In this document: positions 35,456 to 46,850 of the stretch, piece after piece
Numbering within the stretch: position 1 is the stretch's first letter
How the letters are laid out: every line of letters starts with the position of its first letter
Assembly (NCBI RefSeq): GCF_030247195.1
Contig: NC_080671.1
Span: 201,728,897 to 201,792,896, forward strand
Reading direction: 5' to 3'
Source: Topomyia yanbarensis
Lineage: Eukaryota; Arthropoda; Insecta; Diptera; Culicidae
Length of the DNA: 64,000 nt
Program-made: the position numbers and the translations under genes
Notes under the pieces: model-generated
Seen by the model: only the letters and a program-made list of their open reading frames with translations
Told to the model about the DNA's origin: nothing
Database searches by the model: none

Positions 35456-35701
35456 TTACTTTATAAATATGTGAATAACGGTACTTTGCATCAATTTAAA
35501 TTTTTCAATTGTATTTTTTCTTGTGTTCTTCACGCTAAAAATTTTCAAAACGTATGTCAAATTATGCGGCAATCTTTCACCTTCAATAATCTGTATTGAT
35601 AATTTGTCATTTTTGTTTCTATCGAGAGTTATAGAGGATTTTGTAACAGTGCGCTCTATCGACGCACGGTCCACATTGATGCAACCCGCGAGGACGTACA
35701 T
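35456..35701 (-). CDS. 81-codon ORF in the left arm of the fold-back element
   Basis: The inverted partner of the ORF at 37116-37361. Shared core: TVTKSSITLDRNKNDKLSIQ, then GERLPHNL and FSVKNTRKNTIE. About ten residues differ. Most differences change the residue, so conservation probably reflects recent arm duplication rather than selection on protein. No known domain. Confidence 0.25.
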   Translation of the reverse strand: MYVLAGCINVDRASIERTVTKSSITLDRNKNDKLSIQIIEGERLPHNLTYVLKIFSVKNTRKNTIEKFKLMQSTVIHIFIK

Positions 35702-36470
35702 ATTGGCAACGCCGCACGTCGCAACGTCCTAATGCGCATCGCTTTGAAGGATCGTATCTCATGTTCAAAATTGGTATCTCGGAGATTAAAGCAAAAAGAC
35801 AAGCTTTTCTTTATGGATAATTGAAAGTGATGTTTTCTGAGTAATTTGCATGCTCTTTAGCGTTATTATATTATTCAGGAGTTATTTAATTTTCTGTCAC
35901 TCAATACCTCGGACAAGCGCACTCGGATGTTGCTAGCCGATGAGCAAAGTTGAGCAGTGGGCATGTTTCAACCTGCATTGACATATTTTTTCGCAAATTC
36001 ACATACTTCACCACGTTTTATTTTCAGCCGGTTCTGTCTGAGAGGTAGCACGGTATATTGCGAATCTTTTCTTAAATCCACATTGCGACTTTTCACCCAT
36101 GCGCCATCGGATCGTGCGTTAAATTACGCGCTCATTTAATTTGCATCAGTGCGAGTGAGAAAACGTTTTGACGTTTGTTTTTGTTTCGATCGCATAGACA
36201 ATAGTTGCTAAAAAAAATTCGATTGTTTTTTATTCATTTCGTTAAAAAAATTCATAAATTTGTTCCTCGTATCTTGTTTTTGTGGCATCCACGTGGAGTG
36301 ATAAATTTAAAAATTAAATTGGTCAACACATGTGTAGCATATGTCGTAATGGGCGCAAAAAATACAACGAAAATAAATATGGACATAAACAAAACACAAT
36401 TTTCGTGAAATTTTCAATTTTACATCCCATGTTTATAGTAAATTTACACGTTTAATTTTTCTTCTTATAG

Positions 36471-36741
36471 TGTTTGCCAAAGTAATGGAACTGCAATATT
36501 CGATGACTCAACAGGTACATGCGGAAAACTGTATCGATGATTTTGAAATAAAGATCGTTGATGATTAATTGAAATTCGATAAAAATAAATATCCTACCAG
36601 AACTTGGAGAACCACCAATTAACAGAATTAACAGAAGCAATAGTGATAAAAAACCCCAACATCGATGCGACTGAACAACAGATTTTATGTAATCTTTTTA
36701 CAAAAGACACATGGTTGTTTAAAGGTAATATCACTCGGTGA
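36471..36741 (+). CDS. possible two-exon ORF in the centre of the fold-back element
   Basis: A pyrimidine-rich tract ending TTCTTATAG precedes 36471. Exon 36471-36514 (VFAKVMELQYSMTQQ) ends CAG before GTACATGC. An 86-nt intron ends CCTACCAG at 36600. Exon 36601-36741 reads NLENHQLTELTEAIVIKNP and TEQQILCNLF, then a stop. Splicing keeps phase exactly, while unspliced reading stops at GATTAA. AATAAA-type signals follow within 30 bp. Any upstream exon is not identified. The product would be a short Glu/Gln-rich helix-prone tail of unknown function. Confidence 0.3.
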
Positions 36742-37115
36742 AAATAAAAACGTGAAATAAAATGCTGTTGGAATAAGATTTTCCATTTTCATATATTAAT
36801 GTTGTAGATTAAAAAAGAATTTGGATATAACGTAGATGTATTTTGACTAACAAAAGTGTATTTAAAGATGTTAATTGTTAGTAACGTTAAATTATAATAA
36901 TAAAAAATATATTAAACAACTATAATTTTTGTTGTGCACTTCGGTCAAAAAAATTTAACGCATCTCCAAATATCCGGAAAAAAATCACCTTCGATAATCC
37001 GTATTGAAAAGTTTACCCTTTTGCGCTAATCGAGAGATGTGGTTTCTTTTAGTCATGCGATGCGCACTTCCCACGCGATGCGCATTCTGACGTAACGACG
37101 TGCGACGTTGCCAAT

Positions 37116-37361
37116 ATGAACGTTCTGGCGGGCTGCATCAAAGTGGGCCGTGCGTTGAAAGAGCGCACTGTTACAAAATCCTCTATAACTCTCGATAGAA
37201 ACAAAAATGACAAATTATCAATACAGATAATTGAAGGTGAAAGATTGCCGCATAATTTGGCATACGTTTTGAAATTTTTTAGCGTGAAGAACACAAGAAA
37301 AAATACAATTGAAAATTTTAAATTGATGCAAAGTACCGTTATTCACACAATTATAAAGTAA
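37116..37361 (+). CDS. 81-codon ORF in the right arm of the fold-back element
   Basis: ATG to stop, partner of the left-arm ORF. Charged and basic (RNKNDK, NTRKNT). No signal peptide, membrane segment or known domain. Could be part of a decayed element protein. Confidence 0.25.
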   Translation: MNVLAGCIKVGRALKERTVTKSSITLDRNKNDKLSIQIIEGERLPHNLAYVLKFFSVKNTRKNTIENFKLMQSTVIHTIIK

Positions 37362-37626
37362 AAACATTTCTAAAAGATAGTTCAAATATCAATCCGCAAG
37401 TTTGCAAAAATTCATTGAATTATCTTCAGTAGATTTGGAGATATAAAATTTACAATTTTATCATGCAATAAAGTTTAAGGGTTAATATCTTAAAGAAAAA
37501 AAAAGGAATTTTAACGAAATATTTATACCAAGAGCTATTCACCATAATCCCTATACAATAAAATATACCTCATGAAGATCGGTGATTTTGCGAAAAATTC
37601 GAGGATCACTTGACATGGCTTTACTC

Positions 37627-38720
37627 AAAACACATTTTTACTTAACTTCATGCAATTAACCCAAAATTTGTAAACTAGTGTAATGAACTAATTTTATAGT
37701 ATATAGATGAATTTTTTTTGTCGAACTGTAGTTATCAATATTAGTATTTTTATCAGTCAACATTACAAATAACTGTGTATTGAACGATAATTATCGGGTT
37801 TAGGTTGATATGGAGGGCAGAAAGATTTTATATGTATTTGAAGAATTTAACTAAAAATTTTGAATTTGGCTTTAACTAACTTTTTCCCTCGATATCCCTC
37901 GCGAATTTTTCTTTAAAATAATCTTCAGACTATTCAGTTCCTTTTAAACTAGGCTTCAGCTGCGCATGTCTGCGCCCAGAATGCCTGGAAAATTTAAGAT
38001 GTTGTATATGTTTAACGAGTTAGTACAAGACGAAAAAAATCATTTTGTCGTGACTAACGACTTACCTTTCAATATAGGGGCCCCTTTTCAAAATTTCGGA
38101 AGAAAAATGATGTAAGATTTTGAACGCTTATATTTTTTGTTGTACTGAATGGATTTAATCAATTTCTTCGGCATTTTGTCGAAAATATTTGTACCAATGT
38201 TGTATTAAATTTTGGAATATGTAGGACATTCATTATCAACGGAAAAATAGTGTTTTGAAAAATCTTTCGAAAACGACTCGGAAAAGTGAAAATTTTCAGC
38301 CCATCCCGCACAGAGCCGTCAAAATGGTGCAGCAAATGAACAATAAAATAATGAAAAGTTTATATATAGGTCCACTACATGTTTGTTCCTATGATTATTC
38401 GTATTGGGTTGCTTGACGAGAGCAGTTGGTGGGGGAAAGCCGGCATATTAGTTTTGGTTAAGCCATTAGAAGCCGGACGGAAAGGAAAGGCTCATGCACG
38501 CCACGAGAACGAGCGAGAAAGCAATAGTAGTGCATATTAGCGAAAGCGTTACGTACATTTTGAACCTTAATAACTTTTCTTCTACTAAACGGATTGCCAA
38601 TCTTGTTTCATAAGTCGGAAGGAAAACGTTCAACGCTTGCTACCGATACGTTGTTTGCTATACAAAATTTGTTTAAATAGTTCAAAAACTACTTAAATAA
38701 GAATCAACATTAATGATAAA
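37627..38720. other. unassigned DNA
   Basis: No ORF or repeat border that I can support. GC-richer patches at about 37950-38000 and 38400-38530 are unassigned. Confidence 0.35.
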
Positions 38721-38723
38721 ACC

Positions 38724-38731
38724 TATAAATA
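38724..38731 (+). promoter_or_regulatory. TATA box upstream of the histone-H1-like remnant
   Basis: TATAAATA followed by GGGGTGTCGCAGC, about 100 bp upstream of the lysine-rich coding remnant. Good core-promoter match; activity unknown. Confidence 0.4.
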
Positions 38732-38834
38732 GGGGTGTCGCAGCTTTTCTCAAAGCCAGACGTGTGTAAGACGCAGTGCATAACAGACGTGCGTGGTCGT
38801 GAGAAGCTGCATCGGACGACCACTCAAATCGGCT

Positions 38835-38975
38835 ACCACCGGAGAGAAGAAAAACGTTGGTGGCGGTGAGAAGGCCAAAAAGCCAAAGGCTAAGAAAGGC
38901 AGTCACTGAAAAGGCGGTAGTAACTTCCACTAAAATTGCCACCAAAATATCGAAGGCTGCAAAGCGTACTCATTC
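38835..38975 (+). pseudogene. histone H1 C-terminal-tail-like remnant
   Basis: Histone H1 binds linker DNA; its tail is rich in Lys, Ala and Pro. Here plus-strand sequence reads TGEKKN, GGGEKAKKPKAKK, then after a one-base shift AVTEKAVVTSTK and IATKISKAAKRT. The composition and the KKPKAKK motif fit an insect H1 tail. The N-terminus and globular winged-helix domain are absent, so promoter and tail lie abnormally close: an internally deleted copy. A lysine-rich non-histone remnant is the alternative. Confidence 0.45.
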
Positions 38976-39308
38976 GGTGTGAGCTGCGAAAGGGGAAAGA
39001 TGTATGTACGCAGTAAAAACAATCGTCGGCAAGGTTTGAATTGTTTCAAAAGATTCTCGTCTTGTATCAACATAGTTAGCTACAAACCGTTCTTATTAGG
39101 ACGAATGCAAAATGGAAAAAGAATTCAATTAGAAAGTTTCTTTTATTAACTAGTACTAAGTTTGCACTTGTTAATTCTGTACTTTTACCAGTGAATCATA
39201 ATAAAATATTTTTCTAATCTACAAACTCGAAGGTTTTTGCAAATCCTTCCAAGAAAATCAGTGAATGTCGCAACTCTGCCACTAAGCGAACCAAAACGAA
39301 TGATGAAA
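38976..39308. other. unassigned DNA
   Basis: Nothing recognisable. Confidence 0.35.
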
Positions 39309-40191
39309 TGATGGGTTGGTAATGTATATGACATAACAGGGGTGTCGTGACCACACTTCGAAGTTATTTCAAATCTTGCAAAGCATAAATTGACATAATT
39401 TCAATGATTGTTCCTTTATGAATGAAATGACAAATTTTTAGGTCAACGCGGCAATAACTTTGCAATTTATAGAATTTTTTATTTTTAGTTATCATATATT
39501 AACTGTCATCTCTTCCAAACAACTTAACCCTCTGCTGCCAACCCCGTGGTTTTGCAGGGTTAAGGAGAATCATTGTAAAATGTCCAATACATGATTTTAT
39601 GTTGTTACCTCCACTAAAACCACTTGAGAACACACCCACCTGTCATACATGTACATTGTTTGCTTGTTGAAATCATTATATGAAATTATTGACCTGTATT
39701 CAACGCGGAGAACTCGGTAATAAAATTGTTTTGTTGAATATACTAACGAACGGAAAATTTCGATGAGCCCGGTGAATCGAACTTAATGCGTAAAATTTAG
39801 CCATTTGAAAGAGATACAAGCAGAATTTTAAGAATATGATCATCGCGGTTATGTCCCGGACATTACCCGCCCCTAGTTTTTCGCTAAGCGTGTTCATTTC
39901 TGTACGAAACAGATTCCGATGGTTGTTTCGAGAGATTTTAACATTGATATTTCAAAGCAAGAAAATTGTTCATTTCATGAATGAATGTCTCGACGAGCTT
40001 AGAATCCAGCGCATCCCCTATCAACGCAGACGCCAACAACAAAGGTTCTTTACAGAACCACCATAATTATTATAAAGAATAACTTGAAACATTCCCACAT
40101 ATTTCATTGAGTATCATTCGATTTGAATTACAAGTCAAACCAGTAGTCACGACACTCCGATTATGTCCTAGACATTACCTACCCATCTTTT
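39309..40191. mobile_element. possible terminal-inverted-repeat element
   Basis: GATGGGTTGGTAATGTATAT through GGGGTGTCGTGAC (39311-39352) is complementary, with mismatches, to 40147-40191. A third, inverted-sense copy of the GGACATTACCCGCCCC part lies at 39856, so the right border could be about 39878. The ORF at 39836-40066 has no known domain. Target duplication unclear. Confidence 0.45.
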
Positions 40192-41140
40192 TTAGATTAC
40201 AGAACTGATAAAATTGGTTTAATGAGATGTACTTATCAATCAAATTCTGTTTTAAAAATTGTCCTTGCGTTTAAACCAAAATGGGGATTTCAAATAACAA
40301 ACACAAGTACTAGATACCAAAAAACTTGTTGGCAACCTCGTGCGCTCTAGAGATATTGTTTAGTGAGCCAATCAGAAACTAGCTGAATCTTGGTTGTTGG
40401 ATATTTTAGCTCTAAATATGCTTGTTCAAACGCATTAAGTGATTCAGTTTGTTATACATCGTCGCACAGTAAACTTTCTCTTGTTTGCTTGGTGGAAACA
40501 TCATCCAGGATCTTCATTTGGCCATTGTTCGGTGTTCTACCGAGTCGCTTAAAGGCTGTTCAGTGCACCTACTTCATAAAGAATTATTAGCGCTGTTCTT
40601 TTCAGAGCGGTGCAAAGTATTGATTACAGTGGAGATCCTATTTTATTATTCCCCGTGTTTGTCCGCTGCCGAATTTTTCTACAACAGATTTTGTCAAATT
40701 TTTTACCCGATTTTGTCAGCCACATTTAGGAAAAAGTCTTCTGATTTAATTCCCCTATGTTACACGTTGTAATTAAAGCGAAAGCCTTTGCGTAATTGTG
40801 TTAAGAATTCAAAATGTCGATGTTCTTAAAGTATTTAAAAAGTTTCGTTTGTTTTTCAAACTGATGCGGTAATAGACTGATTCCGAAGAGTATTCTAGGG
40901 TTTTATTTCATACGTTCGATAGTCTCAAACAATCTGAAACCAATAAATTCAGATTTCGTCAGTCTTAAATACATAATGGGGTCATTGTATTCATTCTAAA
41001 AATTACAGAGAAAATCACATGCATCTACAGGAAAATGCAGTTTGTAGCCAATCGATTAGGTGCATCAAATTTTATAGCACACTGCATTGAATTGAAATAT
41101 TTGTTGATTAAATGAAATCTTTTTATTTTCGAAAATTATT
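40192..41140. other. unassigned DNA
   Basis: Frames at 40390-40590 and 40485-40772 (+) have no recognised domain. Confidence 0.35.
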
Positions 41141-41149
41141 TTAATTTTC

Positions 41150-41520
41150 AAGAGTTTAAAATTTTGTGCTGCCAGGAAATGTAGCTGATATCAATTTCTA
41201 TCGATTTAAGTATTTGAATATTGGGATAGAAAAAAAACCTTTTTCTGCAAAAAAGGCGAAATTTCTGTATTTCCACGCATTTTTGTGTGTATTTTGTGAG
41301 AAAATAAAATTCTGGTTTTCCGAAAATTGTAGCTAGTATCAATTGTAATTGATTGGTGTACGAAAATTTGTAAGTCATCGCATCGAGTTCAAAATTATAT
41401 GCTAATTAAGTAAAATTTCTGCACTTTTATGAAGTCTTCATAATTTTTTAGAAAATATTTATTATTTCAGAAACTGTAGTTGGTATCAATTGCAATTATA
41501 GATGTGTAATGTAGCTTTAG
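41150..41520 (+). repeat. degenerate tandem repeat, about 150-bp unit, three copies
   Basis: A TGTAGCTxxTATCAATT-like core recurs near 41180, 41328 and 41476, about 148 bp apart, with poorly conserved AT-rich spacers. Confidence 0.5.
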
Positions 41521-41534
41521 AAAAATAATATGCG

Positions 41535-41600
41535 GATAATTGAAACAATTTCTTCGGACTACGGATAATCGAGACTACGGATAATCGAATATGGCCTGTA
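41535..41600. repeat. short repeat of ACTACGGATAATCGA
   Basis: Near-tandem copies of ACTACGGATAATCGA. Such motifs occur at pogo/Tigger ends, but no full element is seen. Confidence 0.4.
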
Positions 41601-42049
41601 TTGAAAACAAATTTTCATCGCAGTGGTATAAAATGAAATATTCATGTGCATTGTAGTATACAGATTCAACTTTTGATGATAAATTACATAGAATACGTGC
41701 ATCAATAATATGCTTTGTGCAATAAAACGAAAATGGTGGCTTCAACCATAAGCTAGATCAAAGTACAGAATGTGGCATTGACAAACTCTTACATTTATTC
41801 TTACGATTATGTAGATGTCAGCTATGTTACTAGTAATTAACTGTTAACCATGGTTCATCGAAAATCACTTGATTTGCAAACTTAGCAACTCATCAAGAAT
41901 TTTTTCTGCTCATATCAACACATACTATGTTTATCCTAACCACTTAATTAGTACGTTACCATTCGTGATTTTCAAACTTCACTCCGTTGATTGATTCATC
42001 GTTTCAATCTATCGAAGATGCATGCAGTATGAGTCAAAAGTACAGCACA

Positions 42050-42660
42050 GATAATTGAACTCGATTTACTACCTCCAGCGGTTTGCGGTATCACTATTTA
42101 TAAGATACATTGTAATAATTTAATCGGGTGCAGCTTTCTCTGAATCGGCTCGTTATCTGGATCGACATATTCCTCCCAGTCGACAGCTGATACCGCACTC
42201 AATCAGTTTTAATCAACTCGTTGCCTCTTCACGGAATATCGTGGCGTAAATTAATTCCCACCTAAAACCGACGGCTTCCCAAGACATTTTCAAAATGTTG
42301 TTACATGCTACCAACGAACTATATATACGACTTCTCGGCAGCGGTTTTATTTATCTTGTGTTCTTCACACGCCACAGAGCGCCTCATTTTGAATATTTTG
42401 AATCTCTCTTATTAATGGACATAAATTTCTTGACAACCGTGAATGCTGGGAGGAACCGTTTCGTCGTCGGGGATCACTCTCCGCACGGTGCAACCGAGGA
42501 CCGGAGACTAAAGAAAACACCAGCTTTAAACTCTAAATTTATGACGCAAAATAAAACGAACAGCCGTTTAAAAATCGTTAGAGGGGATCAAAAATCACCA
42601 TAAATTAATTTTGTGCTCGAGACCACGAAGCAACGAAAATGGTTCCATTTTATGGCCACT
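42050..42660. promoter_or_regulatory. candidate conserved non-coding / enhancer-like block
   Basis: Complex, apparently single-copy sequence with TAAATTAATT motifs (42247, 42603) and TTAATC/TAATTTAATC sites. The 102-codon plus ORF at 42295-42603 has no domain and may be chance. Regulatory role is inferred from texture only. Confidence 0.25.
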
Positions 42661-43464
42661 GTTGAAATGCGCTGCATTGAATGTGACTTAACTAATGCGT
42701 TGACATCGTAGAATTTCACTTATAAAGATGAGTGTTTTATGGACAGTGCGATCACAGGGAACAGGCTGCCAAGCTCGAACAAATCTGCACAGATTTTTTG
42801 TTTGAAATAATAAATTAAAATCGTGCAGGACATTCGCGTCACCAGTGTTCATCCCGTACCACAAATACACTTCAAGTAGCCGCATCTATTGTTCTATGTC
42901 TACCGTTTATTATGATCATAGGATGGTATGTGGCAGTTACCAACACCGGCCTTCACTGTGGAATCCGATTTTTTTCGAATTCTTAATTCTTTACTAATAA
43001 TAATAATAGGGCTATAAACGGCCTCTTTTTTCTATCATAAATTATTGCAAAAGCTTAACGTTGGTGCATGTTTTTGAGAATAATTAACGTTTTCATTGCT
43101 TTGCCTGTGATTGCAGTAAGTATTACAGTAAGTATTATCAAATTCAAACATTCAAAAAGGGACACACAAATCTTTGGCAACACCCCAAGACCGCAGAAAG
43201 TTGTTTAATTTTGTGAAATATTTTCAGCTTTGTGAAAAATCTACGCTGACAAATTGAAACTACATTTTTCATTGTCTATTTATTTAGTCTGCCTTTTTCG
43301 TTCTTTTTTATCTGTACTTGCATTTCGTCAACGCTGATGTTGGCTTGTTTTACACAGGCGTAAATTGTTTTCGTTTCCTTTAGCACTTACGAATTATGAT
43401 TGTGTAGATAGTTTCTTTATCAATTGTTTTTTCGCTGGTTTTGCTGGCTGAAAATACAGAGGTA
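42661..43464. other. unassigned DNA
   Basis: Contains the tandem AGTAAGTATTAC (43115-43135). No gene. Confidence 0.35.
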
Positions 43465-43745
43465 CTAGGTGTAGTTGTCGTTAAGTGTGCACTGATTAAC
43501 CAATGGCTTGTGGTTTAGCAGACGATGTTGTATCTCGTGATTTCGGCTTGATACGATACGATACCGGAGATGAGGGAGATTATAATCTCCTACAATAAGT
43601 ACATTGTCGCGCCTATTAGCATTGTCCAGAATGCTTTGAACTGCAGAGGAGTAAAAGTTGTACAAGCCAGGATCACTGTTCGGCCTCAGATAAGTGCAGC
43701 AAATATATAACGATCTACCTGACAGTGAAACGCATACGACAACTT
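43465..43745 (-). pseudogene. LINE ORF2 endonuclease-domain fragment
   Basis: The APE-type endonuclease nicks target DNA to start retrotransposition. The minus frame reads VVVCVSLSGRSLYICCTYLR, then DPGLYNFYSSAVQ and DNVLIVGDYNLPHLRYR. GDYNLP corresponds to the catalytic GDFN motif, with Asp and Asn kept. The fragment ends in a stop at its 3' side; no reverse transcriptase is adjacent. Fits CR1/Jockey-group LINEs, distinct from the R1 copy at 48-51 kb. Confidence 0.7.
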
Positions 43746-43803
43746 ACCTCAAACGCTCACATCCAGGCATCCTAGGTATAGTACAGTCCCAGTTAGATGT
43801 TTC

Positions 43804-43895
43804 TTTATTACAGTAATGTTTCGATTATATCATTATGCGTTTATATCATCCTCGATTATATCACGGTTTTGTTTCGATTACAGCACGCTTTTTGA
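43804..43895 (+). mobile_element. pogo/Tigger-like terminus fragment
   Basis: TACAGTAATGTTTCGATTAT matches the MITE end at 32261, with further GATTATATCACG copies just inside. No right end identified. Confidence 0.55.
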
Positions 43896-44356
43896 AAAAC
43901 AGGCAAGGTACACTACGTTTTGATCCAATTAAGCCACATATTGTGTCCTGGCACTTTCAGGATTTTTTACAATTGATTTGCTTATTTAAATGTAGGGTAA
44001 TGAGCTTATTATTGGGTTTTGGACTATTTCGTTAAGGGTTTATATATGATGAGGTCGGTCAAAAAGTCGAACCTTTTATTATTTTATCTTAAGGTATCAA
44101 TTCTTAAGAAAGTATATTAAATTTTTATAGAGATCTAAGCAGTAAAAGTAAAGTTACAGCACTGTTCATCTTATTCCTATACGTGGGCGGAGTGCGTGGC
44201 ACAAAACTTTAAACGTGAAAAATCTCGATGTTCATCATGGGAGGTGGAGGATGCGCCGGGAATCACCTAACTTATGTTAGCATGCGGGTGGATGAAGGGA
44301 TCGCCATCAGTGATCTAGGCCAGCGAATCGAAATAATTTCTAGACCAACATTTGAA

Positions 44357-44576
44357 AATGGCGTAAGTGCAAATGAGAGTCTCTCTTTGTTTACTTTCTG
44401 TTCCGTCAATTACTCGGCCGCTTTTACCTTTGCTGTTTAGCTCTTAGCATAATGTGCTAGGAGAAATCAGATTCTTTCGTTATATACTGAAAAAATATTG
44501 GGAAGTTTTATAATGAAGCCACAATAATCGAAAGAGAAAGTAAACACAGAGAAGCTCTTATTTGCGCTTACGCCCT
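44357..44576. mobile_element. small inverted-repeat MITE (arms about 42 bp)
   Basis: GGCGTAAGTGCAAATGAGAG plus TTTGTTTACTTTCT on the left; the complement AGAAAGTAAACACAGAGAAG to TTTGCGCTTACGCC on the right. No ORF. Confidence 0.65.
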
Positions 44577-44639
44577 CCTCACGTGTGGTCTAGATTTGAT
44601 GTTCATTTCAATAGATTTTTAGCCTATTTCGATTGTACC

Positions 44640-44865
44640 GGTTTATGCGAGAAATTCTTATGTGACCGCAATAACCAACCAGAAGTCAGAACTGAACGAT
44701 ATTCAATAGCACTCAATAGGAGTATTAGATTTTTAATTTGCAAAAATCGGTTAGGAGTTTGCTGGAAAATACGAGTGACATTAGCTTGGGAACTTGTCGA
44801 GTTGCCCGGGGGCATCAAGAACCGTCATAGGTGGCCAATGCGGCTAATGATATTAGTCTAAGCGC
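44640..44865 (+). repeat. repeat family X fragment
   Basis: GGGGGCATCAAGAACCGTCA and GGTGGCCAATGCGGC match 58690-58720, and AAAAATCGGTTAGG matches the family phrase. The ORF at 44562-44861 is repeat-derived. Confidence 0.55.
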
Positions 44866-44939
44866 AACGTCCCATACTTCCTTTTTATGTAGAACGTCAT
44901 CAACACTTCAGAACTTTCTGAAAAACTGGTTATGAAATT

Positions 44940-45960
44940 CGTACGATTTGTTTTATTTATTTACTTTATTTAAATCTTTTATTTTAGTTGCATTCATTAT
45001 ACACATTTTTCAGTTTCTTCATTTCGTTCGTTTATTTTATTAATTTCGAACATAAGAATAATTTTAAATATATAATCATTTCATTTTAATTGTTTATTTG
45101 ATTCAGCATTCATTTTATTCATTTGAGTTCATTTTATGTATTTTATTTGTTCCATTCTTTGAATTCATTCTGATCAGTTCGTTCATTTCGGGCATTTTAT
45201 TCATATCATTTATTTAACTTATTTTATTTATTTATTTGTTTATTTATTTTATGCAATTTACTATTTTCTCAGTTCATGCATTTTATTTAGATTTTACGTT
45301 TTAATAATAATTTGACTAATGTTGTTCAGTCATTCATTTTATTCATTCCATCCAAATTTCAAATTCGACATAAATCAATTTATCCTATTAATTTTATAAC
45401 TGTTTAAATGTCGCATAATTTTTAATTTAAACGTTGATTTCAATTTATTCTGCTTATTTTTTCTTCTTTTTATTCATGTTACCATATCTATTTATTTATT
45501 TATCTATTGCTTTTATTGATTATATCCACATTATTCATTTCACGTTTTATTTATTTTTTTACTCATTTTATTCATTTTATATATTTTTTTCATTTCATTT
45601 ATTTTATTAAATTTAATTTTTTTGTAATTTTTTTTGTTTATAAGCTTGATTCAGATTCTTAGTTTTATTCATTTTATTGATTCTGTTCAGTCATCTCTTT
45701 TATTGATTTCATCCTATTGGTTAGTTTGAATCGATTTAATTTATTCTATTATTTTTTAAACTTTTTCAGTTTCTCTAATTTTTCACTTAGAGAGATGTAT
45801 GATTGTATTTATTCTATAAATTGCATTTATATTAATCATTCTACTCTTTTTATGATTTTGATTACTTTTTATCAATTTTTTTTGCTTCAATAATTTTCAA
45901 GTTTCATTTGTTTTATTGATTTTCTATAAATTGTTTTCAGTTTGTTCGTGCAGAGCTCGA
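44940..45960 (+). repeat. T-rich low-complexity region
   Basis: About 1 kb dominated by TTTAT, TTCATTTTATTCATT and similar units in irregular order. No ORF. Confidence 0.85.
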
Positions 45961-46850
45961 AGCTGTATTCATCCTATCTCTAGCCTACTTCGCATGAGTT
46001 GTGCAAACTAATGAATGATCTAACAGTGATAAATGTAAGAAATGTCTTATCTCACTGATAAGTCGATGAGTCGCTTTTTAATTTTAAACATTTAAGCAGA
46101 ATGGAGTAATAGCAATTTTATTGCTTCAAATCACATTCACGGGCTTAGAAAAAAAATAGAAAATTCTATGCACATCTAGTTGTGGAAAATTGTATTGCGT
46201 AGGGATAAGTATTCTTGGTTTTCGAACAAATTTTGAATTATTATCCGAAAACGAACAATCCACTCCACCTTTACGACATTTACGTTAATTAGTGAAAAGA
46301 ATCATTCGATAAAATACGACAAAATACGATAAAATAATACAAAATACGACGTGATGCATGAAATTAACGTGAAATCGCCCCTAATGAAAAACGGCACATA
46401 AACTGTTGAGTCCATCTGTATTTTTTTACATTTTATTTGTTATTTTTACATCTATCTTAAAAGTAGGGAACAATGTTGAAGTACGCCGAAATGTATTTTT
46501 TATATTTTTAATATTTTCCCAAAAAAGAAATATTCCCCCTTTAAATATTTTTTATCTACTTACTTTCATGTAGTGTCTATTGATTCTCTGAAGCATTATT
46601 ATCTGGCGATAAATGCGCTACGTGACCCAGAACAATATAAAGAAATGCAAAGCTAGTTGAGTTTAAATTTAAGTGAACAGTCTCTTGATACAGATAGGTT
46701 GCTTAATTACCTAACTAATCCATTCAACATATAATTGATCGTAGCAACATCTAGCACATGTATATTCAAACAAATTATTAATATTCAAATCGCGCTATAA
46801 AATAATGAAATTTATGAATTGATAACAATCTCCTTTCCCGTCGATCGGGA
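45961..46850. other. unassigned AT-rich DNA
   Basis: AAAATACGA is repeated several times near 46310-46350. Otherwise nothing. Confidence 0.35.

Larger units (their letters stand above)
35193..37626. mobile_element. fold-back element with ~550-bp inverted arms (2.4 kb)
   Basis: Ends GAGTAAAGCCATGTCAAGTG (35193) and its complement ending CTTTACTC at 37626, with AAAA immediately outside both. Arms are about 35193-35750 and 37075-37626; the unique centre is about 1.3 kb. Superfamily unknown. Confidence 0.75.

Noticed and set aside
44228..44440. 70-codon plus ORF starting Met-Phe-Ile-Met-Gly
   Set aside because: Its 3' half lies in a MITE arm; no domain.
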